Of a stretch of DNA of 64,000 nt, positions 1-12,400 are shown piece after piece. Every line of letters begins with the position of its first letter. Position 1 is the stretch's first letter. The stretch covers positions 124,001-188,000 of the forward strand of contig JBAJFE010000026.1 of NCBI GenBank assembly GCA_037903355.1. The letters run 5' to 3'. The stretch comes from Trichuris trichiura (lineage: Eukaryota > Nematoda > Enoplea > Trichinellida > Trichuridae). Both the position numbers and the translations under genes were made by a program. The notes below the pieces were generated by a model that saw only the letters and a program-made list of their open reading frames with translations, did not search any database and had not been told where the DNA came from.

Positions 1-2170
1 CGGCAAGCAGACTAGCCACCGAAGACCGTACGGCCAAGTTGGAGCCGTCCAACGCTTTGAAGCAGCACGAGCATAAACTTTCCAATTCTTGGGTCCAAAG
101 GAATGGAGCCTGGACAACCAACGCTTCTATACACTAAAAGTTCCAATAAGTAACATAAAGCAACATCATTATGTTCTTACGAATGAAACGTAATAGGATT
201 ACGCAGGTAAAAAGTTGGGATGTCCCCTATTTGGCAGCGAATAAGATTTTTAAGCCTTAATTTGCATAAAACATTCCGTTTTGACGATGAGGCGACGGTC
301 CACTTTAAGGGCGTTCAATTTCCGCCGCATTATCACTTCCGGTTCATAATTAATGCACGCAAGCCAAAGGTTTGTTTGCGTCAAAGGGCAGTCAAGCAAG
401 CGTCGCCAAGTTTCCGCTGAATCGATTTTCCGTCAACAGATAAAAGCGCGGAGCAGTTGCTCTAACATGACGGAATTTAAAAGCAAACAACGTACCGCTC
501 AGTTGTCAAATAAATCGCCCACAGCCGAGCACTGCAAACGGGCGGGAAGCCCAAGAAAACAACGCGGGGTGAGCTAAGGCGCTTGAAAAAACAAGTTTCC
601 TCCCAAAACAACGTCGTCACAAACTTTGAAAGGTAAAGAAAAAAGAACCGCTGAAGTGGCGGGAAATTGAATTTGCATTTAGGGAAAATTTGAATAAAAT
701 TAAATTAGCATAAAACTCGCTGCAGTTTTGCGTTGCAGTAATTAGAACAAATTACAGTCTCGCGCTCTCGGTTGCAAAGTTAGCTAACGAATAAAGTGAA
801 CATATCTTATTGATTTGAATAGATAATTTCGGAGGATTAGAAAGGAACGATTACCATAGTTCCTCGTCGTCGCCTGAAAAAGAACAAAAGGCACTGGTAA
901 ACAGCTGCAATTTTTTTTGATCAATAAAAATAAAAGCTTCTTTCCAATTGGTTGATGATGTAAAAACAAAAAAAAACTTAACACGCAACTATTAACTTCC
1001 CACATTATTCGAACTTATTACGCAGTTTATAAAGGTCATTCGCGCTGCCGCAAAACTAAGTTGCGTAAGCGTCTTATCGATTAGCTAGAAAACCGCTTCC
1101 CTCTTTAGAGTAAACAAGAAAATTGTACCTGAAGAATGAAACCGAGTTTTAAGAAAAAAACAACTGAAATTTAATCTTACGAACTCTTCGTTTGCTTAGT
1201 GTATACGCACGCGCTAAAAATGACTAAAAAGGATATCAGCTAATTAATCAAAGTGGAATATATACATATAGCTTCTTGTAACGAGTGTATTTTATACAAC
1301 TATCAGATTTTCATGCTTCCCATGCTTTGGCGGGAATGTTAAATAAAGATGGTCGACATGATAAAAAAAAAATTTGAATTTAAATAGACCTACCGAGCAG
1401 GCGGCACAACGAACAGTCATTTGACGATCGGTAAGTGCCGGCCGAGCGACTTTGTATATTTCTTTATGAACGGAAGAACATGCCGAACCAAGTCCAGTTA
1501 TCATTGCGGCAAAAGTGGTCATCACTTCAGCCCGAGTTTGCGACTGAGAAAAAGTTACTTTGTCGGTCGATCAAAAGCAGCAAAAGCTAAGTAAGGAAAG
1601 TACCTCGGCGTTTCGAAGGCAACGAATTAGTACCTGAGTCGTCTCCTCGAACGATCTGCCCATTAAGCGCCCTAAACTTTTGTACATCGCAGCCAAACAG
1701 CATAGCGCGGTTCTGGAGAGAAAAGAAAAATTGAAAGAAGTTTAAAAGGAAATTTCGTTAATATGAAAAAACAACATACAGACGAGATGGCAAAAAGTTG
1801 GGCGAATCATCCTTCACTTTCACTACGTCATTGCAACTATTGACAGCTTCAAACACGTAGTAGGCATCGCCAACTGTGAACAACGTCGCCAGACATCGAG
1901 CTAACAACAGCCTCGACGGAGGTCCCAGACCGGAATTGACCAAAGAGATTAGTTGATCAACCAGTTTCTTTTGACTTTCCTTAATATCTCCCTTTAAAAA
2001 AAACATTATGCAAAAACGATTCAAAGATTGAACGGAGGAAGTACCTTTTCGGCTACAGGCAAAATCTGATCCAAGTAACGAAGCCATTCCAGTATAAAAA
2101 TGGGCTTTTTGGGTGCGGACAGTTGCTCCAAGGCTGCCTCGTTGAGCAGCAAACTGCTAGCCAATTCCAT
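1..2170 (-). CDS. HEATR5: HEATR5 (LAA1-like) HEAT-repeat protein, N-terminal part
   Basis: The gene runs leftward and leaves the window. Exons on the minus strand: 2170-2045, 1991-1780, 1712-1604, 1543-1394 and 133-1, about 243 residues with all phases consistent. The start is the ATG at 2170 giving [14 protein letters not shown], which matches the known start of HEATR5 proteins. Later blocks also follow the family: [66 protein letters not shown] and [14 protein letters not shown]5 proteins are large HEAT-repeat scaffolds that work with the AP-1 clathrin adaptor in Golgi and endosome traffic; the full protein should be around 2000 residues, so only the beginning is here. All introns are GT-AG. 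The first three are about 55-70 nt and the fourth is 1.26 kb. Identification is from family memory and is strong. Confidence 0.9.
134..1393 (-). other. Long fourth intron of HEATR5
   Basis: This 1.26 kb stretch lies between donor GTAGGT at 1393 and acceptor TTTTAG ending at 134. I see AT-rich sequence with no convincing internal exon; the two flanking exons join in phase 0 with no missing residues relative to the family. Confidence 0.7.
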
Positions 2171-4271
2171 GCAGGCAGCAGAAGCGTAATTTACATCACT
2201 ATGCAAAAGCACACGAATTACAACAGTTCATTGTCCCGTCTGAGACTCGCATTTGTTTTTTCTTCAACATGAAACGTTCTGTCAATGATGAAAAATGCTA
2301 TAACGATATATACGGCGTTGTAAACTTTTTGAAGAAATGCTAAGCAGCTCAAAAAAGCTATAATTAGATTAATAACGAAAGCTAGGTTACGTCAAACACT
2401 GGAAAACGGAGTACTAAAGGCTAAAGCTATTTAAATCGATTCCAACAAGAAGAGCATGATCAAAATTTAAACAAACGCGAAACAAGTCCTAGCACAAGGA
2501 AAACAAGGAGCAGTGGATGGGAGGACGACCGACTAGCAATGGCTAACGAACACAGTGGAAGTCTGCACATATTCGACAACCTAAAGCTAACAGCAGAAAC
2601 TCGACAGCGAGGAGGGCTCAAACTAGCTGTAAACCTTCCTCGAACAAGTTGAACTGAAGTGATTCTGTACGTCAAGAAGTCAACCGACCATACGTTCATA
2701 CACGCAGCAAGTAAGCGAAAACTCCGATTCCGCCAGTTCAATTTAGACGAAGAAATCGATTCCAATTTGTCGAGACTACGTCTTCATCATTAAGAGAGAA
2801 ATGTTGGCAAAATGAAAGCTAAAAATGATCGCGAGGTTTAGGACCAATGGCAAAAACTGTCCGAATGACAAAGCAGGAAGAAAAACCAGCGACACAAGAA
2901 AGGCGACGGCATTCGAAGAGACCGACGGAAATGGAGAAAAATCAATGCTTCGACAGGCAAAACAACGTTGCCCGTCGCGAAACAGCGACCCAAGGAATGC
3001 CCGTTAACAGCGCCAAACTGACGTGTTGAAAATTTTAGTAACTGCCAAGCAATTCGATAAAACAAATCAAATAAATTACACCCGATAACTCTTACCGCCA
3101 CGGATGAACAAGCAAACGAAGAAGCGCGGTGACTACTCGCGAAGTCAATACTAACAGTTTGCGCTCAACTGAGGACAATGGACACGATTTACGCGCTTTG
3201 CGGTTTGTCGAAATGCTTTTCTCGAAAGTGCTTCAAAAACATACAGTAAGAAAATGATTAAAACGTAACAATAAGTTTCGGATAGCTATATTGTTCAAAC
3301 CTAGCAACAAGGGGCTTTAAGGACCGAATAACAAGCCGGATATTTAGGATAAAACTAGTTTAAAATGTGCATTTTTGCTTTACCGCCATGAACCGACTAA
3401 CGCGCCAACAGTGCTGCGTGCAACCAATCGCGTCAAAATAATGCCTTGTACGAATTTATATAAAGCATTTTGCCTGTCTTAACTACTCGCAGTTGTATTT
3501 ATGAATGACAGGAATTGTATCGCGGTGTTTTCTCTTAATTAATAATCGAAAAGTGAAATTGACGCGGCAACATTTTCATTTTATTTTGCGATTGAGTATT
3601 CGAACAACGAAACAAAAGACTGAACATTGACAATTGTCATGTACGCATCTTTTTACTTCTCAAGTGCCAACTCTATTGTAATAATGTGTGCAGGTAAGAA
3701 AATACAGTAAACGAACACGAAGTCAAATTATTGTACAAGCGAAGCGCGTTTGTATTTCAACGTAATTTTAGACAAAAACTACAGTGAAAGCTATAAACTT
3801 TGCTTTCGCTGTAAAAAATGGCGCGTGGACGACTTGTTTAAATTAGCGCCTGCTATTAGACTCTCACAAAGAATTAACGTAGTCGTTTCAGCGTACGCTA
3901 AAAAGCAGAAACGCCGAGTGAACTTTTCTGTCACTTTCAACGTTAGTCCGAGACTAACGAAAGATGGTTTAGCCCGAAATTTAATTATTCAAAATACTGG
4001 TATGCTGACAAGCCAACATTAACAATTGAAAAAGTAATAACGGTTTCTGTTAATGTTCGTGCTAATTTTAATTCGTTACTTGGACAAAGCGATGGAGAAT
4101 ACCGTTTGTGGCCTACTGTACTCACTATCCTACGTTTAGTTTAACGTCTTACTGTATGTATTCACGAGTCTTTCGTTGTTGAATAGTGAATTCTTTCGAA
4201 GGTTTGGTTAGATTTTCATTCGTAGAGCAGTTTGCTTTTGTCGACTGGTACAAATAGCTATTGCCAGTAGC
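2171..4271. other. Intergenic region between HEATR5 and RPL13 (head to head)
   Basis: About 2.1 kb between two divergent genes. Only short open frames are present; none resembles a family and none has convincing splice structure. It should contain the promoters of HEATR5 (minus) and RPL13 (plus), but no clear promoter element was recognised. Confidence 0.6.
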
Positions 4272-4281
4272 TTTTTTTCAG
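4272..4281 (+). other. Putative spliced-leader trans-splice acceptor of RPL13
   Basis: A T-run followed by CAG (TTTTTTTCAG) ends 7 bases before the RPL13 ATG. In nematodes such a 3' splice site without an upstream donor in the same gene is the usual trans-splice acceptor. A 5' UTR intron would look the same. Confidence 0.55.
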
Positions 4282-4288
4282 GTAAAAA

Positions 4289-4921
4289 ATGGCGGCAAAG
4301 CGTAATGGAATGATACCAAATGCCCATTTTCATAAGCATTGGCAGCGCTATGTAAAAACATGGTTTAACCAGCCTATGCGTCATCGTCGTCGTCGCATAC
4401 GTCGTGTAATCAAGGCTCGTCGTATTGCTCCAAGGCCAGCACGCGGTCCGTTGAGGCCAGTGGTGCGTTGCCCGACCATTCGTTACAACCAGAAACTGCG
4501 TCTTGGCCGCGGTTTCTCTCTTCAAGAGCTCAAGGCAGCTGGCATATCCAAGAAAATGGCACCAACTATTGGAATTTCGGTTGATCATCGAAGGCGCAAC
4601 AAATCATTGGAGTCAATGCAGCAGAATGTGCAACGCCTCAAGGAATACAGATCCAAGTTGATTTTGTTCCCGCGAAAAATGGACAAACCGCGCAAAGGTG
4701 ATAGCACAGCCGAAGAGTGCAAGCTGGCTGAACAGCTGAAGGGTGTCCTGATGCCCATCAAACGTACCATACCGCGCGAGAAGGCAAGACCCATTACGCA
4801 AAAGGAAAAGAAGTTCTCCGCCTACGCGGCGGTTCGTCACGCGCGCGCAGATCAGCGTTTGTTCGGTTATCGTCTTCGCAAGCGCCAAGCGGCTGAGGAA
4901 GAAGCCGGTGGTGGAAAATAA
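4289..4921 (+). CDS. RPL13: 60S ribosomal protein L13 (eL13)
   Basis: A single-exon gene of 210 residues, the usual size for eL13. The N-terminus [20 protein letters not shown] is typical of the family, followed by an arginine/lysine-rich stretch, [14 protein letters not shown], and [16 protein letters not shown]. eL13 is a structural protein of the large cytosolic ribosomal subunit. It has no introns, unlike its neighbours. The start is the first ATG after a CAG acceptor-like site, and an AATAAA signal follows the TAA-side end by about 25 bases. It converges with the fucose synthase gene, with only 157 bases between the stops. Confidence 0.97.
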   Translation: MAAKRNGMIPNAHFHKHWQRYVKTWFNQPMRHRRRRIRRVIKARRIAPRPARGPLRPVVRCPTIRYNQKLRLGRGFSLQELKAAGISKKMAPTIGISVDHRRRNKSLESMQQNVQRLKEYRSKLILFPRKMDKPRKGDSTAEECKLAEQLKGVLMPIKRTIPREKARPITQKEKKFSAYAAVRHARADQRLFGYRLRKRQAAEEEAGGGK

Positions 4922-4945
4922 GCCCTTTCGGACTTGTAAGTGAGA

Positions 4946-4951
4946 AATAAA
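4946..4951 (+). terminator. Polyadenylation signal AATAAA of RPL13
   Basis: AATAAA lies 25 bases after the RPL13 stop, at the expected place for 3' end formation in the short gap before the convergent neighbour. Confidence 0.65.
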
Positions 4952-5078
4952 AAGAATTTCCTCACAACATGGGACTTTTCCGCCGCCGTTTTAATTTTTC
5001 AAACTTAAAGCAAACACCAACATTTCCCGCTTCTTTGCAAGGTAACGAAAAAGCGTATATCGAATGGCACTTCTCTTT

Positions 5079-6153
<1,075 letters not shown>

Positions 6154-6694
6154 CTCTAACCACGGGGAACTGAACAATAACTAAACGAAGTCCAGTGATA
6201 AATGTGTAATAGAAAAATCAACAAAATGAGTGTCCGTTATCAAGGAAAGATAACGAAAGCGCAATCACTTTAATAGAAATTAAATGAACAACCAACGCAG
6301 CGTAAAACCACGTTGTTCGACCGATTTTCGCTGCACGATGATAAAAGTGTTTGCAGGTAATGGTGTTACGGTATCTCTTACGTGGAACCCCGACGAAAAC
6401 AAGGGCAAACTTTAATTTGCTATAAGTAGGCGACGCTCAAAGGCACTATGGTTCACCCAGAACACTCAGGAGACTCCAACGAGACGGTATTGGGAAGCGC
6501 AAGAAAAAAATAAACCGCTGTATGATTGCAACGTTAAGGCGACATTGGTAACAACGCAGCCGTGGAGATTGCTCGATCAAAAAAATGGCGTTAAAACAAA
6601 TGGAGCACCATGAAATTTACATAAAATTGCGTCCCAACAGGTACGCAACGAAGCAACGAGAAGTCATCAACGAAATCTAACTGAGACGTTTTGC
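6154..6694. other. Gap between RIN stop and fucose synthase start
   Basis: About 540 bases on the same-strand boundary. It holds the RIN 3' UTR, and TTATTGTTCAG at 6180-6170 (minus), a likely trans-splice acceptor for the fucose synthase. No further gene is visible. Confidence 0.5.
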
Positions 6695-9421
6695 CTAATT
6701 TGGCGGTGGAGGAGAAAGAGCGACCTTTGGCCAGGCAATTTTTGCCTCGTGACGCTTGTAGGCAAACATATGCGGCTTGCCGGCAGCCCTGAGCTGCTCT
6801 TTGACCAACTCGGGACATTCGGACGGAAGAAGACAAGTTTCTGCAAAGAAGCGAAACGGTCCGAACAATTTATTGCCGCTGAGCTTGTTATTATAGGCTT
6901 ACCAAAACCATCGACTAACAAATAAATTCCGTGATCTTCGGGATTCGTTATTCCAAACTTGTGCGCAATCATGCGACCTGTAACTGGCGCATAAGGCGGT
7001 TGTTGAATTTTTTCAAAAAAATAAATAAACTTGCATAATTTGGCAGCGGATATCTGCGGCAACGCCGGAAAGCAGTGGTAATGTATGGCACCGCTAACTT
7101 CGTCCGGAATGGCGATGCGCAAGAAAGCGCCGGCCGTTTCGATGCTCTTAAAAAAATGGGCAAAGTGTCGCTAAGCGGGAAAAGCTATTTTGTAAGATTA
7201 CTTCGACAGCAAATGGGCAGCTTTCGTTCAACTTTGGCAACAAGTCAATATGCTTCAGCACGTGAACAGCGGACGATAAAGCGGTTAAGTAGTAAGACGC
7301 TTCGCCGAACAGCAAAGCAGGATGAAGCAAACCCCATATATAGTCAGCTTCTATTTCGCAGCCAACAACTGAGCATCTGGCTAGCAGGTAGACCAGCATG
7401 CGGACGAGTTCTGCAAACATACAATACAAAAATGCTAACTTGAAAATCAAATTACCGTCGGCAGCGGGCAGTTGCAATGTAGCTTCGACTTTGCCGCAAG
7501 TCGCGTCGCCTTCGTGGTAAACGGCCGAAACAGCGCCCAGCAAATATTCCAACTTTTTTAACGGTGAATAATGATGCTGCATACTTCGCAGTTTGCTTCT
7601 TACCCGGTCCATTTTAACGCTGTCGCATTTATCGTCCTAAGCGAGTGAATATCTTTAAAAAAACAGTTGAAAAAGCATCGGTGTCCTACTAGCAATCCAA
7701 GCTCGGCGGGCAGCTTGGAACGTAGCGCAGCCATATTTTCCGAAAACACTTCGAGCGAACCATTTTTTGAACTTTCCTTCACCAACGTGTGGTAGATATG
7801 CGGCTTAAGAGGAGCCAGTATAACTTTTTGCAGTACGCCTTCAAGAATAGCGTCAATGTTGAGGAATTCATTCGGTTTCAAATTTGACCGTTCAACTTCG
7901 ATCAACGAATGCAGCGTCGCCTCGCCTTGCTTAACTAGATAGTTTTTCAAGCCGTTGATGAATTGGCGAACATTTCCCAGAACAACGTGCGGATCCGTCT
8001 CGTGCGCCTCCGTAGTACAACGTATGAATGAATGAACTTGAGCGCCTATGAATGTGCCTTCATCCTCGGCAAGGCGTACAACACATTTTTGAATTCGTAT
8101 GCCCGAATCGAGACGATGGGTTTTTCGCTTTTCGCAACGAGCTTTCGCGAACAGACTGTCCGAATCGCAGTCGCTGACGGAAAAGGAGTTCAACTGATCG
8201 ACGAATCGCTCTCGAGCTATAAGCTCGAGTCTTTTCGATTCCTTTGAATTGGATGACCTACTGCTCAAGCTGCCGTTGGGACTACTACTGGCCGGTAGAC
8301 TGCCGTCCGACGGCAATGGAATACGGCGAGAAAATTCGTCCCACGGAGGAGCAAATACTGCTGGAAAATTATTATCCTAAAATGAGCATAGCTATTTTGC
8401 CTGCCAAGGAAAGAACCGTTCACAGAAAGAAACAAAATGAATAGTTAAGGTCGTATAAACCTTACTGATCAAAACGAGCGAATAGCCACAGCATATAGCA
8501 ATTTTTTTCCCAACTCGACAGCGAGATTTTACTCGTTATTAATTATGGCAGCGAATTTTGAAAGCTCTGTGGTTTCTTAAAATAAAACTCGTTCATACAG
8601 CACATGCCGCTATAGTAAATAGAATGAAACTGTAAAGACTTGTATCAGCCCATTGTGCTTACGAAAGCATAAGATAATAAGAATGGAATCTTACAATGGA
8701 AGACGTATTACAAATCTGGACAATCATTTTCTCCATCGAAATAAAAAAAAGTATACAGACACCAAGACGAAATTTCAAATAACATGCAGAACGACGTGGT
8801 TATCCGGAATAAAAAGCACAATATCTATGCAAGATAGGAAGACCTATGTTATCATTAAAATTAGAAGGCGAATGACTACTATTTACCATTTTAACTTTTA
8901 CAGTTCGCTTCACTTGTTTTATTTTCATTATTTCATCATTTGGTTACTTTTTAATTTCCCATTTTTAAAATTTATATCTATTTACTATTATTCTTTAGCC
9001 AACTTTATTTGATCTACTTCAAGCCGACTTTACTCCGCCGTACTTCATATTATTTTCGCTTCGTTGTACATGAAAGGGAAAATATTTTCAAAAGAACGGT
9101 TTTTTTGTAATTGCAGAATATCCTGAAACCTTAACATCTAGACGCCATTACCATAACGGGATGACGAGGGTGTGAAGGACAACGCACTAATTTTAATGTT
9201 GGAGCCGATTTTGAATAATTTCATTAAATACGAAAAAGTCGTCCTCCGTTTTTCTCAACCTCTTCATTCAGGGAGCTCTTGCGCCTAAACAGGCCCAGTA
9301 TCTTCACCCATCACTAGCGAAGAAGGGTAAAAACAGGCTGCGACATGGATAAAAGGCGGGACGCACAAGTTTAAACAGAAAAAAAGGTTACTTCCTCTAT
9401 TTGCAGCTAAATACAGTATTC

Positions 9422-9485
<64 letters not shown>

Positions 9486-12400
9486 CAGGTTTACTTCCAT
9501 TGGCAAACATGCAGCACAACAAGCAACACTGATTTTGAGGTTAGACGTCCCCGACTATCCAGCTCTGCTCTTGCCTGAGCCTAAACCAAAACATAGGGTT
9601 AATATTTGGCGTTAGGCTTAGATAAGGGCAGAACAGGACAGCCGATATGCTTAACAGCAAGCTAGTACGCATTTCCAAAAGATGATGCGCAAAAAAATAA
9701 ATAATCGTTGTTGTTTGTCTGTTTACGAATGAAAGGAACCTGATTATCTCAGAATACTGTATTGCTTGCGGGTAAACAGAGAAAGAGGCCCAAAGTGAAT
9801 AAAGGTAAAATAAAGAAAGGAAAAAACGCAGCAAACGATAGTAATAATGTAAAACCAAATAAATATAGAAGGGCGATAACACAAAACACAGAGCAAAGCG
9901 AGAGCAACAAAACATAATTAAAACGAAATACTGACGTCGCAAATAAAGCTGCCTGGTAAATTTGAATAAGTGATTTGCAAGTACACATAAAACAAGTCAA
10001 CATGAACTACATTTAAAAAATAGGTCGCTCATGTTGAGGGAAAATTTATCGATCGCGCATTAGGACATTTGTGCACTATCCTACGAGCGTCAGATACTCG
10101 TAAAGATTACGCTCTTTTTGAAATGAACATTTAAGTATGGAATTCACGGTAAAGTAAGACAACCGCTAATAAAATAAACCTACGCAATAAGAGAGGGAAT
10201 AAAGGTAGAAATAATAATAAAAAATTGAACAGCCTAACCCATGTATGTATGTAATATCAATAATAAGTAGAGGGATGCAATTAGTGAGTCGTATCAATGC
10301 ACTTACCTGCAAAGCTTTAATTCGCTCAGCCAAAGATGGGCCCATGGATATACCATCAACCGACATTGTCGATACTTTGGCAAAAGATGTAGGCTGCATG
10401 CGACGCTGCAAACCATCACTTCGTACGCAGTTTGAACCATTCATTTTTTGCTGTTGATTAGCCGGCTCGGGTTGATCCATTGAAGAAGCAATTGTCAACA
10501 AGTTCTCCCACATACTGGAATCCCACGGCTCGGAGAATACAGTACCCGCCAAAGAGGCGATTGAACGATTGTCGTCAACTTCTTCTTGGGCCAACGGAGC
10601 CGTTACGCTACCGCCAACCGTTGGCATACATACAGATTCGCGCACAACTCCGTATTCGGAATTTTTTGTTTCTTCAACATTCGAAGATTTGGCTACGTGG
10701 AAAATCGACGTGTCCTTTTGCATACGGGGCAGACGCTTTTCCTTCGCTGCTTTGGAACGGATACGAGCACCCAACGAACCAACAATCTTCATCGGAAGAG
10801 CTTGTACGGACTCCTTTATGGACAACGTTTCCAAGCTTCTACTGCGTCGCCGTTGACGCGCGAAATGTTGCACTTCCTTGATCGTATCCAATGGTACCTT
10901 TTCCTCACGTTCCATATCCAATGTCCTTTGCTGTACTTGCTGCTGCTGCTTCGACTTCAACTCCCGAAGTACTTCGTTTAGGCCAACTGTATTGCTTGCA
11001 TCGGCACCGATGGGTAAATCAATCGATCCGGGTGCCGAAAGTCTTTTTCCAGGCGACTTTTCCATCCTGGTTGATTTTTGTCTTAAAACAGACGCGGTCG
11101 GAGGGGTCGTCGCCCCCGCAGCCGTGGCGTTCATTTTCCTTTCCGGTACGTTACGGAAGTTACCGGTCTCCTTTGGCGACGCTGCAAACATTTTCGTTCG
11201 ATGAGATCCGTTCAACCGACATCTTCGCAATTCCTCAACGCAACTTCTGAAGCGAGCACCGGTGGCGCTGCTTGCGGCGCTTGTAGCGAAAGGTCGAGGA
11301 AATGAGTTGGTTTTTACATTAGGGATACCCGACGGAAAAGAGCGAACTGCCGGCGCAGCTTTTTTCGACTTGTCCTGAGGTGCCGATGTCCGCATAGCAC
11401 TTCTCCACGCGTCACCGTAGGAACACCAACCCAAATCAGACTTTTCCCTTCTCAACAAATTGAAGCTTGGCCGAAGTGCCGAACCGAACGACCTTAACTT
11501 CATTCCGTTAAGCAGACCGCTGTTGCCGCATCGCGAATCCTCCTGATTGGACGTAGATGCTATGTCGGCAAGCGACGTAGTTGAGTCGGCCTTGTTTGGC
11601 TTGAAAGTGAGCAATCTCTTTCGTATCATCGATGATGACTGCTCACGACCAACATTGTGACAAAAGTAAGGAGATGGGCCTTTGATTATGGGCGGTTCCG
11701 GTCGTTTTGAATTTTCAAAAATATTTCTTATTCGAAATTGACGCCTCTGCGATAGTTCGGCGGACACTTGGGCCACTGGGTGACCTACGGCGTCCGACAA
11801 ACTTTCCGAACGCATCTTCGAACTTGTAGGAACCTGTAATCGATTCGGACTTCTCACCAAAGAGGACAATGATGACGGGATCTTCGAACAGCCGCCGGAC
11901 AACGACACACTTCTTGGATGAGCTACGAAACCGTTGGCAGTCGCTCCGTCTCGTTGTCCGTTTGAGGTTACGCTTTTAGTAGCCGTCGCAAGATCAATGA
12001 CACCGGTTTGCGAACGCGGCGGCGGGGAACAGACGGAACGAGGCGGGGGCAAACGAGCTGTCCAAAATTCTACGAACGACTGATTAGCGTGAAGTGGCGC
12101 TGCACATAGGCAAACAACGCCTACCTTGGCCAAGAAGTGCATAAGAGCATAGCTCTCTCCTCATCTCGCATTGCATGATCAATTTTGGTAATCGAAGCTG
12201 ACACTCCAACTCCTCTCTAAAATTGAACAATTTCACAAGTGGAAGCAGTTGCGAACTGCACCACTTCATACCCGTTCTCCATATAATAGGCAAGCAGAAG
12301 AGGCAGTGCAGCAAAACTGTTAGGCGATCCTTCAAGGCGTACACCGGTGGGTGTAAGTTCAACAAGGTAATGCTCTATTGCATTTTGTTCATGAACTGCC

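Noticed and set aside
3750..4022. 90-residue plus-strand open frame with a CFRCKK motif
   Set aside because: No ATG start, no family likeness, no splice context; probably chance in intergenic DNA.
9285..9506. Open frame with a long isoleucine run
   Set aside because: Produced entirely by the TAA microsatellite in a RIN intron.
9541..10003. Hydrophobic Phe/Tyr/Leu-rich minus-strand open frames resembling membrane proteins
   Set aside because: AT-rich intron sequence of RIN; composition is low-complexity and no splice sites fit.
10480..11250. Several plus-strand open frames of 95-133 residues
   Set aside because: Antisense shadows of the large RIN linker exon.
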